Shown: positions 61,958-64,000 of the stretch, piece after piece
Position numbering within the stretch: the stretch's first letter is position 1
Layout of the letters: every line of letters begins with the position of its first letter
Assembly: GCA_037447335.1 (NCBI GenBank)
Contig: JBBIGV010000008.1
Span: forward strand, 14,059-78,058
Source: JBBIGV01 sp037447335
GTDB taxonomy: Bacteria > Bacteroidota > Ignavibacteria > Ignavibacteriales > Ignavibacteriaceae
Direction: 5' to 3'
DNA: 64,000 nucleotides
Program-made: the position numbers and the translations under genes
Notes under the pieces: generated by a model
Database searches by the model: none
Told to the model about the DNA's origin: nothing
What the model saw: the letters and a program-made list of their open reading frames with translations, nothing else

Positions 61958-64000
61958 ACCTCAATAATATCATCTTCTTTGTTTCGGAGAAGCTGCCGGC
62001 ATTTAATCTGTAAAAGTAAACTCCGGAAGGAAGTCCCGTTGCATTAAACTCAACAGAGTGTGTGCCTGCTTGCTTGTATTCATTAACAAGCGCTGCAACT
62101 TCTCTGCCCAAAACATCATAAACTTTTAGTGATTGCAGACTGCCGACCGGAGACTGCCAACTGATAACTGTGCCTGGGTTGAAGGGATTGGGGTAGTTTT
62201 GTGAGAGCGAATAAAAGCCAATAGTAAGTGGTGAATTTTCTATACTTAAAATAATGTCACCTTCATATAAACCTTGGGATGATGTTGCAAAGAAAAAATT
62301 ATCACTGAAATCCTGTTTAATATCTGTTAGAGGCACACCCAATCCAGTCGGTTGATTAAAAACACTCCAGTTATTTCCATAATTGTATGAAATATATACT
62401 TTATTAGTATCCCAAAAGCCAGGTCCTGATGTTCCAGTGATAACTACCCCGTTAGTATCTGCATAAACAGTCGTAAATCGCTGATCAAATAGAATCTGAT
62501 TCCAATTCAATCCTGCATTTGTTGAACGTATAAGCCCAAATGTGGTCTCACTCACTAAAAAAACATAATCGTTCTTTGTTATAGCTAATGGAAAAAGTCC
62601 ATCAGTATATCCAAATCCTGAATATATAGGACTGAAAGAAGAGCCTAAGTCAGTAGATTTATATAAAACAGAAGCTGTTAGTGCCCAAAGTATCCCGTTT
62701 ACGAATATAAGGGTAGGCGCCATAATTGGAAGAATATCCCAATTCTGCCCACCATCAAATGTTCTTCTCAACTTTCCGTAGCTTGCAGCTGCAAAAACAG
62801 TATCATCATTAACAGCTAGTACGTTATTCACGTAAAACAAAGTATCAATGGTAAGTTTTGTCAATAGCCAGTTCTGACCTAAATCCGTGGATTTATATAA
62901 CCCTTCATCCAATGTTGCCGCATAAATAATTTCATTTTGAGTTATTGACAGTGCTTCTACTTTGTATAATCCCATTTCTCTCCATTCTTTTCGGATTCTG
63001 TCATATTTTTGCACACCACTTGGCGTAGCTGCAAATATTAAACTATCACCACTGAACACAATATTTTTTATGTTTGATATCGGTAAGCCTACCTGCTTAA
63101 ATGTTTTTCCACTATCAATCGACCTGAAGATACCTCCATCACTGGCTTGTGTAAACTCACCTTCACTACCGACAAAAATATTATCATTCTTATTAATTTT
63201 TAATCTGAAAACTTGCTGCCTGTATAATCCACTTTGGTGCTGAGTCCAGGACTGTCCCATATCGGTAGTTTTGAATAATCCATCATTCTGAGTTCCGGCA
63301 AAGAGATTCCCATCTGAGTCAAAAGCTAACGATAATACTACTTTACCGGCTAAACCTAATTGTACCCAGTTTTGACCGCCATTTGAGGAATAGAACACGC
63401 CATCGCCGCCCAAATAATTATACGTGTAACCGGTGCCACAAAAGATATTATTATTATCATCAATAAGAATAGCAGAAACAGCAATGTTCTGCAGAAAATT
63501 ATCCAGATACCACGTTAAACCATTATCTGTGGTTGAATACAGACCGTTTGGTGTGCCTGTAAACACGGTATTATTTGCATCAGTAGCAAAAACGAATGGA
63601 TTAAGATAGGCAACAAATTCCCAGCTATCTCCATAATTAGTTGAGCGAAATATTCTATTGTAATGACCATCTCCTGCAAAGAGCACCCTATCATTACTCT
63701 CTCCAAAAGCCCAGCATTCGTATGTTGCATACCCGTTATTTTTAATTTCCCAGGTTTCTCCATTATCAGTTGATCGATAAATTCTATACTGATGGTCTGT
63801 TCCAACCCAAATATGATCGTCCTTTGTTATATAAATAGAAAAAACAGCAAAGTCAGTTCCAAAGTTATGTTTGATTTTTTCCCAGGTTTCTCCATTATCA
63901 GTTGATTTATATATTCCTAAATATCCCCAAATACTGCCGTAAACACCAGCAAAAATATCTCCTTTAGAATTTATAGCAAGATCACCTATTGTTCCTCCCA
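61956..64000 (-). CDS. Secreted BNR/sortilin-type repeat protein with type IX sorting domain, 5' end cut
   Basis: The frame is open to the right edge, so at least 680 residues are seen and the N-terminus is missing; an internal GTG at 63686 is not a likely start. It consists of beta-propeller-like repeats with the Asp-box pattern STDNGETW, SSNGGQNW, TTDMGQSW, SIDSGKTF and similar every 40-60 residues, often with (I/V)FAGT. The end (SLSQNYPNPFNPGTVISWQSP...SETKKMILLR) is a type A sorting domain. Such proteins are exported by the type IX system and have no assigned enzymatic role; related Ycf48/sortilin propellers bind partners. Confidence 0.88.
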   Translation of the reverse strand, partial: GGTIGDLAINSKGDIFAGVYGSIWGYLGIYKSTDNGETWEKIKHNFGTDFAVFSIYITKDDHIWVGTDHQYRIYRSTDNGETWEIKNNGYATYECWAFGESNDRVLFAGDGHYNRIFRSTNYGDSWEFVAYLNPFVFATDANNTVFTGTPNGLYSTTDNGLTWYLDNFLQNIAVSAILIDDNNNIFCGTGYTYNYLGGDGVFYSSNGGQNWVQLGLAGKVVLSLAFDSDGNLFAGTQNDGLFKTTDMGQSWTQHQSGLYRQQVFRLKINKNDNIFVGSEGEFTQASDGGIFRSIDSGKTFKQVGLPISNIKNIVFSGDSLIFAATPSGVQKYDRIRKEWREMGLYKVEALSITQNEIIYAATLDEGLYKSTDLGQNWLLTKLTIDTLFYVNNVLAVNDDTVFAAASYGKLRRTFDGGQNWDILPIMAPTLIFVNGILWALTASVLYKSTDLGSSFSPIYSGFGYTDGLFPLAITKNDYVFLVSETTFGLIRSTNAGLNWNQILFDQRFTTVYADTNGVVITGTSGPGFWDTNKVYISYNYGNNWSVFNQPTGLGVPLTDIKQDFSDNFFFATSSQGLYEGDIILSIENSPLTIGFYSLSQNYPNPFNPGTVISWQSPVGSLQSLKVYDVLGREVAALVNEYKQAGTHSVEFNATGLPSGVYFYRLNAGSFSETKKMILLR
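63746..63906 (-). repeat. 29-nt direct repeat inside the BNR gene
   Basis: Positions 63746-63774 and 63878-63906 are identical over 29 nt and lie 132 nt (44 codons) apart, both encoding the STDNGETWE Asp-box. This is one repeat unit, so the units here are recent copies or kept alike by conversion. Confidence 0.75.

Noticed and set aside
61731..61967. 78- and 67-residue ORFs on both strands after ftsK
   Set aside because: They read through the inverted repeat and terminator; no start signals.

Overview
The window reads as an ordinary chromosomal stretch of a moderately A+T-rich Gram-negative bacterium of the Bacteroidota/Chlorobiota (FCB) group, most probably a member of the class Ignavibacteria. 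This is inferred from three things. Several secreted proteins end in the NYPNPFNP-type C-terminal sorting domain of type IX secretion. An outer-membrane patatin/BamA-type protein and an H-type lectin are present. Four housekeeping genes are preceded by promoters of the form TTG-N19/20-TAnnTTTG, the Bacteroidota primary-sigma consensus. Unlike many Bacteroidia, numerous genes also have clear Shine-Dalgarno sequences. No rRNA, tRNA, CRISPR array, intact insertion sequence or prophage was found.

Layout. 1-2.3 kb (minus): a compact operon of a secreted YciI-like protein, a DUF962/Mpo1-like membrane protein, a DUF1572 protein (frameshifted near its end), a DinB-family protein whose best start is out of frame, and a PIG-L deacetylase cut by the left edge. 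2.7-7.4 kb (minus): a 1550-residue secreted protein of alternating lamin-tail and CARDB-like domains. 7.7-9.4 kb: proS. 9.5-12.2 kb: an accessory patch with a decayed type III DNA methyltransferase N-terminus, a DUF6978-like/DUF1828 gene pair and a protein made of six Myb/SANT-like repeats, followed by rsmI. 13-20.6 kb: ettA, a ribbon-helix-helix/RelE-type toxin-antitoxin pair, hemH, a flavoprotein, a GNAT acetyltransferase, a dCMP deaminase, a drug/metabolite transporter and a small membrane protein.

20.9-26.2 kb: rpmH-rnpA-yidD-yidC and a patatin/POTRA/beta-barrel protein. 26.2-33.3 kb: glgA, an alpha/beta hydrolase and two secreted subtilases. 33.7-41.1 kb: a small unknown gene, then dnaN-recF-DUF721(DciA-like)-gyrB-gyrA. 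41.1-45.6 kb: a lipoprotein, purU, small secreted proteins including an H-type lectin, and a Na+/Ca2+ exchanger. 45.7-54.7 kb: a large translation/RNA run, rimP-nusA-infB-rbfA-truB-ribF-rpsO-pnp, closed by a terminator. 55-61.7 kb: rng, fsa-like transaldolase, gcvT, comB and ftsK. 62-64 kb (minus): a secreted BNR/sortilin-type repeat protein that runs off the right edge.

How it fits together. The core is information processing: replication clamp, helicase-loader candidate, gyrase, transcription elongation, ribosome maturation, RNA decay and chromosome translocation. Envelope genes for protein insertion and type IX cargo lie between them. The two clusters that usually flank dnaA/oriC (rpmH-rnpA-yidC and dnaN-recF-gyrB) are present but about 10 kb apart, with no dnaA. 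The places most likely to hold something undescribed are the 9.5-12.2 kb accessory patch and a 28-residue membrane peptide at 43.4 kb.
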